Both the position numbers and the translations under genes were made by a program. 64,000 nucleotides of DNA, taken from the NCBI GenBank assembly GCA_029867005.1, contig CP123443.1:1612001-1676000 (forward strand). Reading direction: 5' to 3'. The number at the start of each line of letters is the position of its first letter. The first letter of the stretch is position 1. This stretch comes from Candidatus Haliotispira prima. Lineage in GTDB: Bacteria > Spirochaetota > Spirochaetia > SP-2023. Below, piece by piece: positions 47,090-55,683 of the stretch. Under the pieces are notes generated by a model. It was given only the letters and a program-made list of their open reading frames with translations. It made no database searches and was not told where the DNA came from.

Positions 47090-47968
47090 ATGGACCAACT
47101 CACAAGGCTGGAATCCCAGTCGGTATATATATTGAGGGAAGCATACCGCAAGTTCTCCAATTTGGCCATGCTGTGGTCGGTCGGCAAGGATTCTACCGTG
47201 TTGCTGTGGCTGGCGCGCAAAGCGTTCTTTGGCCACGTACCTATTCCCCTGGTGCACATCGACACATCATTTAAAATCCCGGAAATGATTGAATACCGAG
47301 ACCAATTGGCCCTGAAGTGGCACCTGAATATGGTCTACGGCCAAAACCGGGAAGTCCTGGCCGCCAAACAAACGTACCCCGATGGGGCCGTGTCGCGCAT
47401 TGACTGCTGCAAATCTTTGAAATCCGAAGCCTTAAAACATACTCTTTCGGGTGAATGGACCCGCTTCCGGCTCGATCACAACCTGGGCAAGTACGTGGAA
47501 GACAGCAATCGGGAACCGTACACCGGTATCATCGTCGGTGTGCGCGCTGATGAAGAGGGCAGCCGATCCAAAGAACGCTACTTTTCTCCGCGCGACCGGC
47601 ACAACGACTGGAATGTGGACGACCAGCCGCCGGAACTTTGGGACCAGTTCAAAACCGATTTTGCCCCGGGTGCTCACCTGCGCATTCACCCGCTGCTGGA
47701 CTGGACCGAGCTAAACATTTGGGAATACATTGAGCGGGAAAACATCCCGACCGTGAGCCTCTACTACAACCAGGGTGACGGCAAACGCTATCGCTCTCTG
47801 GGCTGCTACCCCTGTACCAACCCGGTAGATTCCAATGCCTGCAACCCGCAGGAGATTATCGAAGAGCTGAAGACCGGGAAATTTGTCAATATTGCCGAAC
47901 GCTCCGGCCGCGCCCAGGACAAAGAGGGTGGCGGCTTGGAAACGTTGCGAAGGGACGGGTACATGTAA
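47090..47968 (+). CDS. cysD: sulfate adenylyltransferase subunit 2 (CysD)
   Basis: 292 residues. With CysN it makes APS from sulfate and ATP in cytoplasmic sulfate assimilation. Adenine-nucleotide alpha-hydrolase fold with the PP-loop [13 protein letters not shown] (residues about 26-38). Other family motifs: [27 protein letters not shown] region, [10 protein letters not shown] and the C-terminal [14 protein letters not shown] and [16 protein letters not shown] sits 10 bases before the ATG. The stop overlaps the cysN start (TAATG), implying translational coupling. Preceded by the cysteine attenuator. Confidence 0.95.
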   Translation: MDQLTRLESQSVYILREAYRKFSNLAMLWSVGKDSTVLLWLARKAFFGHVPIPLVHIDTSFKIPEMIEYRDQLALKWHLNMVYGQNREVLAAKQTYPDGAVSRIDCCKSLKSEALKHTLSGEWTRFRLDHNLGKYVEDSNREPYTGIIVGVRADEEGSRSKERYFSPRDRHNDWNVDDQPPELWDQFKTDFAPGAHLRIHPLLDWTELNIWEYIERENIPTVSLYYNQGDGKRYRSLGCYPCTNPVDSNACNPQEIIEELKTGKFVNIAERSGRAQDKEGGGLETLRRDGYM

Positions 47969-49869
47969 TGGGCCGAAAAGATTCACAGGAACAGCAAAGA
48001 GAACAATTTAATGTCGTGGTGGTCGGGCATGTCGACCATGGCAAGAGCACGGTGATCGGACGTCTTCTGGCGGACACCGGCTCCCTGCCGGAAGGCAAAT
48101 TGGAACAGGTACGTGCCATGTGCGCACGCAATGCCAAACCCTTTGAGTATGCCTTTTTGCTCGATGCCCTGCAAAATGAACAGAATCAGGGTATCACCAT
48201 TGACACAGCCCGTTGTTTTTTTAAATCGGCTAAACGTGACTATATTATTATTGACGCACCGGGCCATATCGAGTTTTTGAAAAACATGGTCACCGGTGCG
48301 GCTCGCGCCGAAGCCGCCATTCTGGTGATCGATGCCAAAGAAGGCGTGCAGGAAAATTCGCGCCGCCACGGCTATATGCTGAGCATGCTGGGTGTGCGAC
48401 AAGTGGTAGTGCTGATCAACAAGATGGATCTGATCGGCTACGACCAAAAGCGTTTTGAGTCTATTCGCGATGAATACCGGGCCTTTTTACAGCAGATTAA
48501 TATCGAACCACGCACCTTTTTGCCGGTTTCGGCCTTCTACGGACAAAATCTGTGCCAACCTTCGGCGGAAATGCCCTGGTTTGACGAAGGCCACCTGCTC
48601 AGCGTAATGGACAACTTTGAGAAGGAACAATCCAGTGCCGCCAGGCCGTTGCGCTTCCCGGTGCAGGACATCTACAAGTTTACAGAAAAGGGCGATGATC
48701 GGCGCATCTGTGCCGGTCGGGTCGAATCCGGCCGCATCCGGGAGGGGGACGACGTGCTGTTTTTGCCTTCCGGCAAACGGGCTGTGGTGGCCGGCATTGA
48801 GGAATTCAACGCTCCGAAGCTCCGGGAAGTCACGGCCGGACGTTCGATCGGCTTTACCCTCGAACCGGAAGTGTACATCAAACAGGGCGAACTGATGGTG
48901 CACGCAGCCGAAGATTCGCTCAAACCTCAAGTCAACAAGGCCTTGCGCGTCAATCTGTTTTGGATGGGCCGCCGGCCGATGGTACCGGGCAAAAAATACA
49001 AGTTGAAAATCGCCACAGCAGAGCATTCGGTGCGTCTGAAAACGGTCTATAACGTGTTGGATGCCTCGGAACTGAGTTCAGTACAGAGCAAGCAACAAAT
49101 TGACCTGCACGATGTGGCCGACTGCGTGTTGGAATCGCTCAGCCCGGTAGCTTTCGATCCGGTGCAGGAGGTACCGCAAACCGGCCGCTTCGTCATCGTA
49201 GATGAATACGACATTGCCGGGGGCGGCATCATCCTGGATTTTGCCGAAGAGGACGAAAGCCTGTTGCAACGTCATATCCGCGAACGCGAGGCTTTCTGGC
49301 GGCGCAGCAGCCTCACCTCCGGCCTGCGTTCGGCACGCTACAACCAGCGGGCCATATTGGTCATCATCAGCTGTGAAGACAGGGCCTTGGGTAACACCTA
49401 TGCCGCTGCCCTGGAAGAAAAATTGTTCGGCCAAGGTTACTATGTGTACTACTTGGCACCGCGCAACATGCGCATCTCCCAGCAGGTACAACTGAGCCAG
49501 GCCGAACAGGTCGGCGAAGACACCAAGCCGGATAAGACTAAGCAGGAACAGCAATTGCAACACGGGCCGCTGGCCGGCCAGGCCGAACGCACCGAAAGTC
49601 TGCAACGCCTGGGCGAAACGGCCCATATGTTTTGCGACTCCGGGGCGATTTTGGTCACTACTCTGAGCCGGCTGGACCGCGATGAGCTACAGTTGTTGAA
49701 TACTCTAAATTCACCCTACGAACAACTTGTCATCCAAGTGGGCCAAGGGTATCTGCCCGACGATGCGGTACATCTGAGTCTGGCCCCCACACTTGCGGTG
49801 GCCGATGGCGTTGAGGAGTTGGCCCGGGTGCTCGCTAAACGCAATATCCTGCTGGACTATTATCTGTAG
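47968..49869 (+). CDS. cysN: sulfate adenylyltransferase subunit 1 (CysN) with degenerate APS-kinase-like tail
   Basis: 633 residues. GTPase subunit that drives APS synthesis by CysD. G motifs: GHVDHGKST (residues 18-26), DAPGH, NKMD. A translation-factor-like beta-barrel domain follows ([10 protein letters not shown] to [11 protein letters not shown]). Residues from about 460 resemble the APS kinase CysC found in CysNC fusions, but the P-loop GLSGSGKST is replaced by [10 protein letters not shown] and the rest is eroded, so kinase activity is unlikely. The P-loop form GHVDHGKST is EF-Tu-like rather than the GSVDDGKST of E. coli CysN. Overlaps cysD by one base. Confidence 0.92.
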   Translation: MGRKDSQEQQREQFNVVVVGHVDHGKSTVIGRLLADTGSLPEGKLEQVRAMCARNAKPFEYAFLLDALQNEQNQGITIDTARCFFKSAKRDYIIIDAPGHIEFLKNMVTGAARAEAAILVIDAKEGVQENSRRHGYMLSMLGVRQVVVLINKMDLIGYDQKRFESIRDEYRAFLQQINIEPRTFLPVSAFYGQNLCQPSAEMPWFDEGHLLSVMDNFEKEQSSAARPLRFPVQDIYKFTEKGDDRRICAGRVESGRIREGDDVLFLPSGKRAVVAGIEEFNAPKLREVTAGRSIGFTLEPEVYIKQGELMVHAAEDSLKPQVNKALRVNLFWMGRRPMVPGKKYKLKIATAEHSVRLKTVYNVLDASELSSVQSKQQIDLHDVADCVLESLSPVAFDPVQEVPQTGRFVIVDEYDIAGGGIILDFAEEDESLLQRHIREREAFWRRSSLTSGLRSARYNQRAILVIISCEDRALGNTYAAALEEKLFGQGYYVYYLAPRNMRISQQVQLSQAEQVGEDTKPDKTKQEQQLQHGPLAGQAERTESLQRLGETAHMFCDSGAILVTTLSRLDRDELQLLNTLNSPYEQLVIQVGQGYLPDDAVHLSLAPTLAVADGVEELARVLAKRNILLDYYL

Positions 49870-49879
49870 GTATTGGTTC

Positions 49880-50728
49880 ATGTACATGCCTTTGATGGTT
49901 GATCTGCGCAAAGTGCTTCTGCTGGTGGACGGTGAAGCCCCGGCTGGCGACAAGATTCTCCCGGCCGGCACAGTTGACAATGGCCCAACTAATGGGCTAA
50001 CTGTCGATGAAGCGGAATTCCCGCCAATCGTACGTGAAAAGTTGCGATCCTTGCGGCCTTTTCTTTCGGACGATGAAGAACTCCAAATTGTCCGCCAAGG
50101 TGAGCTGCATAAAGTTCAAGGAAAGACGGACGGAGAGACTCACGGAGATGTAGACTGGGATGCCGTGCTGCTGTCTGCAAAACGCACCGACCTCGTGGTC
50201 TCCTGCCTCTCGGATGACAGATTCAATGCTTCGTTGCTCAATTTTTGCCGGGAACATGGCATCCTGTGCAACGTAGCGGACCGGAAAGACTATTGCAATA
50301 CTTGGTTTATGGGTATTGCCCGGACAGACAGTTTGCTGCTGGGTGTTTCCAGCAAGGGCAAGTGCCCCTACTACGCGGCGCGTTTGCGCCGCGAACTGCA
50401 AAAGCAGTTGGAACAAATTGAACCCGAAGCCCGCCTGTTGAGCGAAGCCCGCAAACAGTTGAGAGAAAAGGGCTTCAAGGATCGGGGGCTGCGCAAAACA
50501 CTGCGGCAACTGCACCAAAGTGCGGCCTTCGCTGAGATTCAAGCGGAGCAAACCCAAGCGGAGCAGGTCCAAGCGGAGCAAACTCAGGCGGAGCAAACCC
50601 AAGCAGCCGAAGGAGATATACAACAAGTGGCCAAAAACTTGCTGGATAACTTTTTGGCAAAAGAAGCATGTGGCATGCCGATAGACCAAACCGGGCCAAA
50701 CCGGGCAGAAATGGAAATCAATGAATGA
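49880..50728 (+). CDS. precorrin-2 dehydrogenase/sirohydrochlorin ferrochelatase-like protein
   Basis: 282 residues from ATG 49880, 10 bases after the cysN stop (ATG 49886 also possible). The middle (DAVLLSAKRTDLVVSCLSDD, LNFCREHGILCNVADRKDYC, GVSSKGKCPYYAARLRREL) matches CysG-N/Met8p enzymes that make the last steps of sirohaem, the cofactor of the sulfite reductase downstream. The start VDLRKVLLLVDGEAPAGDK corresponds to the NAD-binding loop but lacks the usual GGG motif. The C-terminus has an in-frame 15-bp tandem repeat (QAEQT units). A reduced or divergent enzyme; context strongly supports the sirohaem role. Confidence 0.7.
   Translation: MYMPLMVDLRKVLLLVDGEAPAGDKILPAGTVDNGPTNGLTVDEAEFPPIVREKLRSLRPFLSDDEELQIVRQGELHKVQGKTDGETHGDVDWDAVLLSAKRTDLVVSCLSDDRFNASLLNFCREHGILCNVADRKDYCNTWFMGIARTDSLLLGVSSKGKCPYYAARLRRELQKQLEQIEPEARLLSEARKQLREKGFKDRGLRKTLRQLHQSAAFAEIQAEQTQAEQVQAEQTQAEQTQAAEGDIQQVAKNLLDNFLAKEACGMPIDQTGPNRAEMEINE
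50541..50602 (+). repeat. in-frame 15-bp tandem repeat (QAEQT)
   Basis: AAGCGGAGCAAACCC-like unit repeated about four times within the sirohaem-synthase-like gene; multiples of three, so length varies without frameshift. Confidence 0.8.
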
Positions 50729-50800
50729 AATGAGTGAAATCGGTAAACAGAAAGACCGATTTGGAAACAAGATCATAAATAATTAAGTAAGGAGTGACAT

Positions 50801-51730
50801 ATGGCAAAGTTATACAACAATGTCTTAGAACTGATTGGTGATACCCCGTTGGTTGCCATCCACAAACAAAGCCCGGAAGGCGGCGGAAAGATCTACGGCA
50901 AACTGGAAGCCAATAACCCGGGTGCCAGCGTCAAAGACCGCATTGCCCTGAGCATGATTCAGGATGCGGAAAAATCCGGCAAACTGACAAAAGGTTCGAC
51001 CATTATCGAGCCAACTTCAGGTAACACCGGCATCGGACTGGCACTGGTGGGCGTGACCAAGGGGTACCGCGTGATTCTGACCATGCCCGAAACCATGAGT
51101 ATCGAGCGTCGCAAAATCTTGCGCAATCTCGGAGCTGAAATTGTGTTGACGGAAGGCCCGGAAGGAATGCCGGGAGCTATTGCCGAGGCGGCCCGATTGG
51201 TCGAACAAATTCCCCAAGCCTTTATGCCCAGCCAATTTGCCAATGGGGCCAATCCGGCGGTCCATTACCGCACCACCGGCCCCGAAATATGGGAGGCACT
51301 GGACGGCAAGGTCGATGCCTTTGTGGCCGGGGTGGGTACCGGCGGTACGATCTCCGGGGTCGGTCGCTTTCTGAAGGAAAAGAACCCCAACATTAAGATT
51401 TTTGCCGTCGAGCCGGATTCCTCGGCCGTCATTTCCGGCAAATCCATGGGCCCGCACATGATTCAGGGCATCGGTGCCGGTTTTATCCCCGAGAATTATG
51501 ATGCTCAGTACGTAGACGAGGTTATTCAGATAGAATCTCCGGCGGCGATTGACCAGGCGAAAAAGCTCGCCGGTGAGGAAGGGCTCTTAGTCGGTATTTC
51601 GTCCGGAGGTAATGTGCTGGCAGCCAAAAATGTCGCCCAAAGGCCGGAGTTTGCCGGCAAGAACATCGTGACCATACTCTGTGATACCGGTGAACGCTAC
51701 ATCTCAACATTGTTGTTTTATGAGGATTAA
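50801..51730 (+). CDS. cysK: cysteine synthase A (O-acetylserine sulfhydrylase)
   Basis: 309 residues. PLP enzyme making cysteine from O-acetylserine and sulfide. LELIGDTPLVAI at the N-terminus, PLP lysine in NPGASVKDRIALSMI, the substrate loop EPTSGNTGIGLA, the phosphate-binding GTGGTISGVGRFLKE and the C-terminal SSGGNVLAA and DTGERYISTLLF. Length is standard. AAGGAG precedes the ATG. It lies 72 bases after the sirohaem-like gene without an obvious terminator, so probably in the cysDN operon and under its attenuator. Confidence 0.96.
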   Translation: MAKLYNNVLELIGDTPLVAIHKQSPEGGGKIYGKLEANNPGASVKDRIALSMIQDAEKSGKLTKGSTIIEPTSGNTGIGLALVGVTKGYRVILTMPETMSIERRKILRNLGAEIVLTEGPEGMPGAIAEAARLVEQIPQAFMPSQFANGANPAVHYRTTGPEIWEALDGKVDAFVAGVGTGGTISGVGRFLKEKNPNIKIFAVEPDSSAVISGKSMGPHMIQGIGAGFIPENYDAQYVDEVIQIESPAAIDQAKKLAGEEGLLVGISSGGNVLAAKNVAQRPEFAGKNIVTILCDTGERYISTLLFYED

Positions 51731-52068
51731 AACAACGCTCCACGTATTCCGGTACACTTTGTAAAATCGGAATATTTGCGAGATTTGCGAGACCGGTCTT
51801 CGGTTATAGTTCTGTGAGGGCACAGCGTTATACAGACAGACAATGAAATGCTGTGAAATGCTGTGCCGGAAACTTGGTGCCACTCCGGATAACATAGATG
51901 ACAAGTGGTGCCAATGAGGTTTGCCCGCATCATTCCCAATTTGCCGAATTTTCTGCCGGTTTATCCAATCTGCCCGGCTTATCCATGAAGAGGAAAATTG
52001 GCAGAGGAAAATTGGCAGAAAGTCGACAATAAAAAACCAGAACCCCCAGTTTACATAAGGAGATTGCC
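51731..52068 (+). other. leader region of the sulfite reductase gene
   Basis: Holds the Cys-rich mini-ORF below. GGCACAGC (51819-51826) can pair with GCTGTGCC (51860-51867), which contains Cys codons. A second RNA stem TTGGTGCCACT/AGTGGTGCCAA (51874-51884/51904-51914, two G-U pairs) follows. AAGGAGATT precedes the gene ATG. No U-tract terminator was found. Confidence 0.4.
51843..51917 (+). CDS. possible second Cys-rich leader peptide
   Basis: A 24-codon ORF beginning MKCCEMLCRKLG and ending KWCQ, with Cys at positions 3, 4, 8 and 23. The early Cys codons overlap a stem with GGCACAGC upstream. By analogy with the cysD leader it may couple Cys-tRNA charging to sulfite reductase expression, at transcription or translation. 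No RBS or terminator, so weaker than the first. Confidence 0.35.
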   Translation: MKCCEMLCRKLGATPDNIDDKWCQ

Positions 52069-53661
52069 ATGTTACGCAAGCTGACTTACGAACGCCGCAG
52101 TGAAGAAGAAGAAATTAAAGATACCGGGCTGACGCTGGACTTGGACGAAATCGCCCGCAAGGGGGCGATGAGCCCGGAAGAAAAGAGCATTGCCAAATGG
52201 TACGGCATTTACGGCTCACGCCAGCCAGGTGCCCACATGGCCCGCATCGTAATTCCCGGCGGGGTGGTGACCAGTGCTCAGGCCCGCAACATCGCCAAAG
52301 TCAGTGAAGACTACGCCCAAGGCAAGCTCAATGTCACAACCCGGCAGGCCCTGCAATTTCACTGGCTCGGCGTAGGGAAACTGGCGGACATGGTACGAGA
52401 CCTCGACAGAGAACAATCTTCCACCTTCCACGGCTGTGGCGATGTGACGCGCAACGTCGCCGTCTGCCCCATGGCCGAAAGCTGCCCCCACGCCAGGCTC
52501 AACGTGATGCCGGACGCGGTAGAGACCGCCGAATATTTGACCGGGGCGCGTGATCTGGACAACCTGCCGCGCAAGTTCAAAATCAGTTTTTCGGGTTGTA
52601 GCGGTGGCTGTGCCCAGCCTTTTATTAACTGTATCGGCAACATTGCCGTGCAAACGGAGATTGATGGCAAGACCGTACATGGCTACCGCATGGTCATCGG
52701 CGGAGGTATGGGCTGGAAGGCATTTGTCGCTCAGGAATTATTCAGCTTTGTGCCTGCGGAGCGCATCAAGGATGTCTGCCGCGCGGTGGCACTGCTGTTC
52801 CGCGATCACGGAGACCGCTACAACCGCGCCAAGTCACGCCTAAAGTGGGTAGTAGAACGCCAGGGCATCGACTTTTGCCGCACCGTGGTGCTCGATTTTC
52901 TGAAGAAAGAGGGCATCAGCACCGAGGGTCTGCACCATCAACCGCTGGCCGAAACAGGACCGGCCATTCCCGACCGTCCGCTGGCCGAACTCAGCGAGCA
53001 GGGACTGCCCGGCAAGGATGGCAAAATGGTGGCCCGGGCCTTGGTGCCCAAGGGAGAACTGACCTGCCACCAACTGCTGGCTATGGCCGGCCTCTCGGAA
53101 GTCTACGGGGACCAACGGGTCCGCACTACCAACCGGCAGAACCTGGAACTGCACGGCATTGAATCGGCAGATTTGGAGACCGTAAAGGCGGAAATCCGCA
53201 AAATTGGTTTTGGCACAGACGGCTTTCACACCATACGTGACATGGTACCGTGTGTCGGCACCGACTACTGCCCCAAGGCCGTGGCCAAAACTCGTGGCCT
53301 CTACGATATTCTGGAAGGCGTTGTCTCTCGGGAGAAATACAAAGACATTCAGAAAAAGGTTCTGGTGAACATCACCGGCTGCCCTAATTCCTGTTCGCCG
53401 TACCGCATCAGCGACATCGGCTTTCGGGGTGAGCGCATCCGTGAAGAAAGCGGCAGCGTGGAAGGTTTTGAAATATTGCTGGGCGGAGACCAGATGGAAC
53501 AATTTGGCCATAAGTTGGGGAATTTCAAGACCGTGGACTGCCCCAAGATTGTGGAAACTGTGCTGGACGAGTTTATTCTGCTGCGCCAAAGCGAGGAAAC
53601 TCTGGCTGATACGGTCGGGCGCGTGGGCATGGAACCGTTCCGCAAGGCCGTCTTTGTATAG
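52069..53661 (+). CDS. sirohaem- and [4Fe-4S]-dependent sulfite (nitrite) reductase
   Basis: 530 residues. Two repeated nitrite/sulfite reductase halves: ferredoxin-like parts (RQPGAHMARIVIPGG; LTCHQLLAMAGLSEVYGDQR) and catalytic parts (SGCSGGCAQPFINCIGN; the cluster ligands CVGTDYC and CPNSC, the C-x5-C and C-x3-C pattern). It reduces sulfite to sulfide, feeding CysK; nitrite reductase is the alternative, but the neighbours are all sulfur genes. AAGGAG 6 bases before the ATG. The next gene probably supplies electrons. Confidence 0.9.
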   Translation: MLRKLTYERRSEEEEIKDTGLTLDLDEIARKGAMSPEEKSIAKWYGIYGSRQPGAHMARIVIPGGVVTSAQARNIAKVSEDYAQGKLNVTTRQALQFHWLGVGKLADMVRDLDREQSSTFHGCGDVTRNVAVCPMAESCPHARLNVMPDAVETAEYLTGARDLDNLPRKFKISFSGCSGGCAQPFINCIGNIAVQTEIDGKTVHGYRMVIGGGMGWKAFVAQELFSFVPAERIKDVCRAVALLFRDHGDRYNRAKSRLKWVVERQGIDFCRTVVLDFLKKEGISTEGLHHQPLAETGPAIPDRPLAELSEQGLPGKDGKMVARALVPKGELTCHQLLAMAGLSEVYGDQRVRTTNRQNLELHGIESADLETVKAEIRKIGFGTDGFHTIRDMVPCVGTDYCPKAVAKTRGLYDILEGVVSREKYKDIQKKVLVNITGCPNSCSPYRISDIGFRGERIREESGSVEGFEILLGGDQMEQFGHKLGNFKTVDCPKIVETVLDEFILLRQSEETLADTVGRVGMEPFRKAVFV

Positions 53662-53736
53662 TCCGGAGCCGACAAATATTTTTGGCAAGGGAAAATTGGC
53701 GAGGGAAAATTGACAGGGGAAAAGAGGAGTAGTCAA

Positions 53737-55539
53737 ATGGAAGCTGAGAGCAAGCAGAAATACCAATACAAAAAGGCACTAAAGCAAGAAGAGTACAGCC
53801 ATTTTGTCGGCACAGTCTCCGAGCCCCGGGATTTTAAAGTGATCGCCAAGGATATTCCGTGCCAGGCGGCCTGCCCGGCTAAGACCGATGTGCCGGGCTA
53901 TATTGAGCAAATTGCCTTGGGAAACCATGCGGAAGCCTACCGCATCAACTTGGAAGACAATGTGTTTCCTGCCGTGCTGGGGCGAGTCTGTACCCGTCCC
54001 TGTGAGGCGGCTTGCCGCCACACTTGGACAAATACCAAGGGCCCGGTCGATATTTGCCACCTAAAACGCTCCGGTGCCGACTTGGGCAAGGAATCGGCCC
54101 GGCCGCTTCCTGCCTGGCACGAGAAGAGCGGCAAGTCCATAGCCATCGTCGGCGGCGGCCCCACCGGCCTGACTGCCGCACGCGAATTGCGCCGATTTGG
54201 CCACGAAGTGGCCATTTTTGAGCGCGAATCGCATCTTGGCGGCATGATGGTGGACGGCATTCCGCGCTTTCGCCTGCCCTCAGACGAGGTGCAAAAGGAA
54301 ATCGAGCTGATCACCAATACCGGCATCAAAGTCCACCTGAACCAAAACCTGAGCGCGGCGGACGTTGCCAAACTGAACCGGGACCACGATGCCGTCCTGC
54401 TGGCCACCGGCACGACTAAGGCCAGTACTTTGAAACTGGAGGGTCTGGAACAGGGTGATTTCCTGCCCGGCCTCAACTTCATGAAAGATTACAACAACAG
54501 TGCAATCAGCGAGATGAAGGGCGATGTGGTTGTCATCGGCGGCGGTTTTACCGCCTTAGACTGCGCCCGTTCCTGCGCCCGCGCCGCCCGGCGTTTGGTC
54601 GGTGCGGAACATAGAGTCAGCATTATCTACCGCCGGTCCGAGCACCACATGGCTGCCGAGTTTGAAGAGCTGCGTGAAATCCGCAAAGAAAACATTGATG
54701 TGCTGACCCTGCTAACGCCCATTGGTATCAAAAAAGAAGGCTCCAAATTGACAGCCATGCTGTTCCAAAAAAACCGGTTGGGTGAAGCCGGCAAAGATGG
54801 TAAGCCCGCAATCATACCGATCGAAGGCAGCGTCAAAGAAATACCCTGTGAAAATCTGATTCTGGCAATTGGCCAGAATCAGGACTGGAGTCTCCTGCCC
54901 GAGATTGACGGGCAAATGCTGAAACCGGAGCTGGATGAATACCGCACTTCCTGCGAGACAATCTTTATCGCCGGGGAATTCAGCAGTGGCAGTTCCGATG
55001 TGATTCATTCCGTGGCCGGCGGCAAGGCCGTGGCCGACCGCATAGATTTATTCCTGATGGGAAAACCGCGCCGCAAGCTCCACATTGCCATCGAATTGCA
55101 AGACAGTGACCGGGATGCCTATGTTGGCCGCACCCGCGACCACGACCTGAAAGACCTGATGCGTATGCCGATTCTGCCGCCGCCGAAGCGTCTGCCCCGG
55201 GAGGCCGAGGTAGAACAGGGCTATGACGAAAATACCGCTTATGAAAATGCCAAACGTTGCTACTTGTGCCACTACAAGCTGGAAATTGACAATGACAAGT
55301 GCATCCACTGCAACTGGTGTATCGAGGTTACGCCGCGCGACTGCATCAAGAAAGTTTCGCGGGTCTTCCGCGATGAAGATAACTATGCCACCGGCTACCT
55401 GGAAGCGGATCTAAACCGTCAGGGCACCTACATATACATTGATTCGGACGAATGTATCCGCTGCGGCAAGTGCCTGCGCGTCTGCCCAACGGAGGCCATT
55501 AGCCTGCGCAAGGCCACGCGCAAGGTGGTGGCCCTGTAA
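53737..55539 (+). CDS. GltD-like FAD/NAD(P)H oxidoreductase fused to a 2[4Fe-4S] ferredoxin domain
   Basis: 600 residues from ATG 53737 (GAGGAG upstream; the TTG at 53710 is rejected). N-terminal [4Fe-4S] domain with the GltD pattern (CQAACPAKTDVPGYI, GRVCTRPCEAACRH). FAD-binding IAIVGGGPTGLTAARELRRF, NAD(P)-binding VVVIGGGFTALDCARSCAR, then a C-terminal bacterial ferredoxin pair (CYLCHYKLEIDNDKCIHCNW, CIRCGKCLRVCP). The layout is that of enzymes passing electrons from NAD(P)H to an iron-sulfur partner. It is adjacent to sulfite reductase, so likely its reductase. Glutamate synthase small subunit is less likely, as no large subunit is present. Confidence 0.85.
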   Translation: MEAESKQKYQYKKALKQEEYSHFVGTVSEPRDFKVIAKDIPCQAACPAKTDVPGYIEQIALGNHAEAYRINLEDNVFPAVLGRVCTRPCEAACRHTWTNTKGPVDICHLKRSGADLGKESARPLPAWHEKSGKSIAIVGGGPTGLTAARELRRFGHEVAIFERESHLGGMMVDGIPRFRLPSDEVQKEIELITNTGIKVHLNQNLSAADVAKLNRDHDAVLLATGTTKASTLKLEGLEQGDFLPGLNFMKDYNNSAISEMKGDVVVIGGGFTALDCARSCARAARRLVGAEHRVSIIYRRSEHHMAAEFEELREIRKENIDVLTLLTPIGIKKEGSKLTAMLFQKNRLGEAGKDGKPAIIPIEGSVKEIPCENLILAIGQNQDWSLLPEIDGQMLKPELDEYRTSCETIFIAGEFSSGSSDVIHSVAGGKAVADRIDLFLMGKPRRKLHIAIELQDSDRDAYVGRTRDHDLKDLMRMPILPPPKRLPREAEVEQGYDENTAYENAKRCYLCHYKLEIDNDKCIHCNWCIEVTPRDCIKKVSRVFRDEDNYATGYLEADLNRQGTYIYIDSDECIRCGKCLRVCPTEAISLRKATRKVVAL

Positions 55540-55683
55540 AGTAAAGTGGCAGCCTTCTAAAGACCCGGCAGATTAAAGGCACGAGTACAACTCCGGCCCC
55601 CTATTCCCTCTATTCTCCCCTAACCTGCCGGGGAAAAGCCGTTGATGCATGCCGGACCTCTGCCGCAGAAGGGTATGAAAACA

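Noticed and set aside
46815..47090. T-box or SAM riboswitch before cysD
   Set aside because: No T-box AGGGTGGNACCGCG core and no SAM-I core pairing is present; the Cys leader ORF plus alternative hairpins explains the region better.
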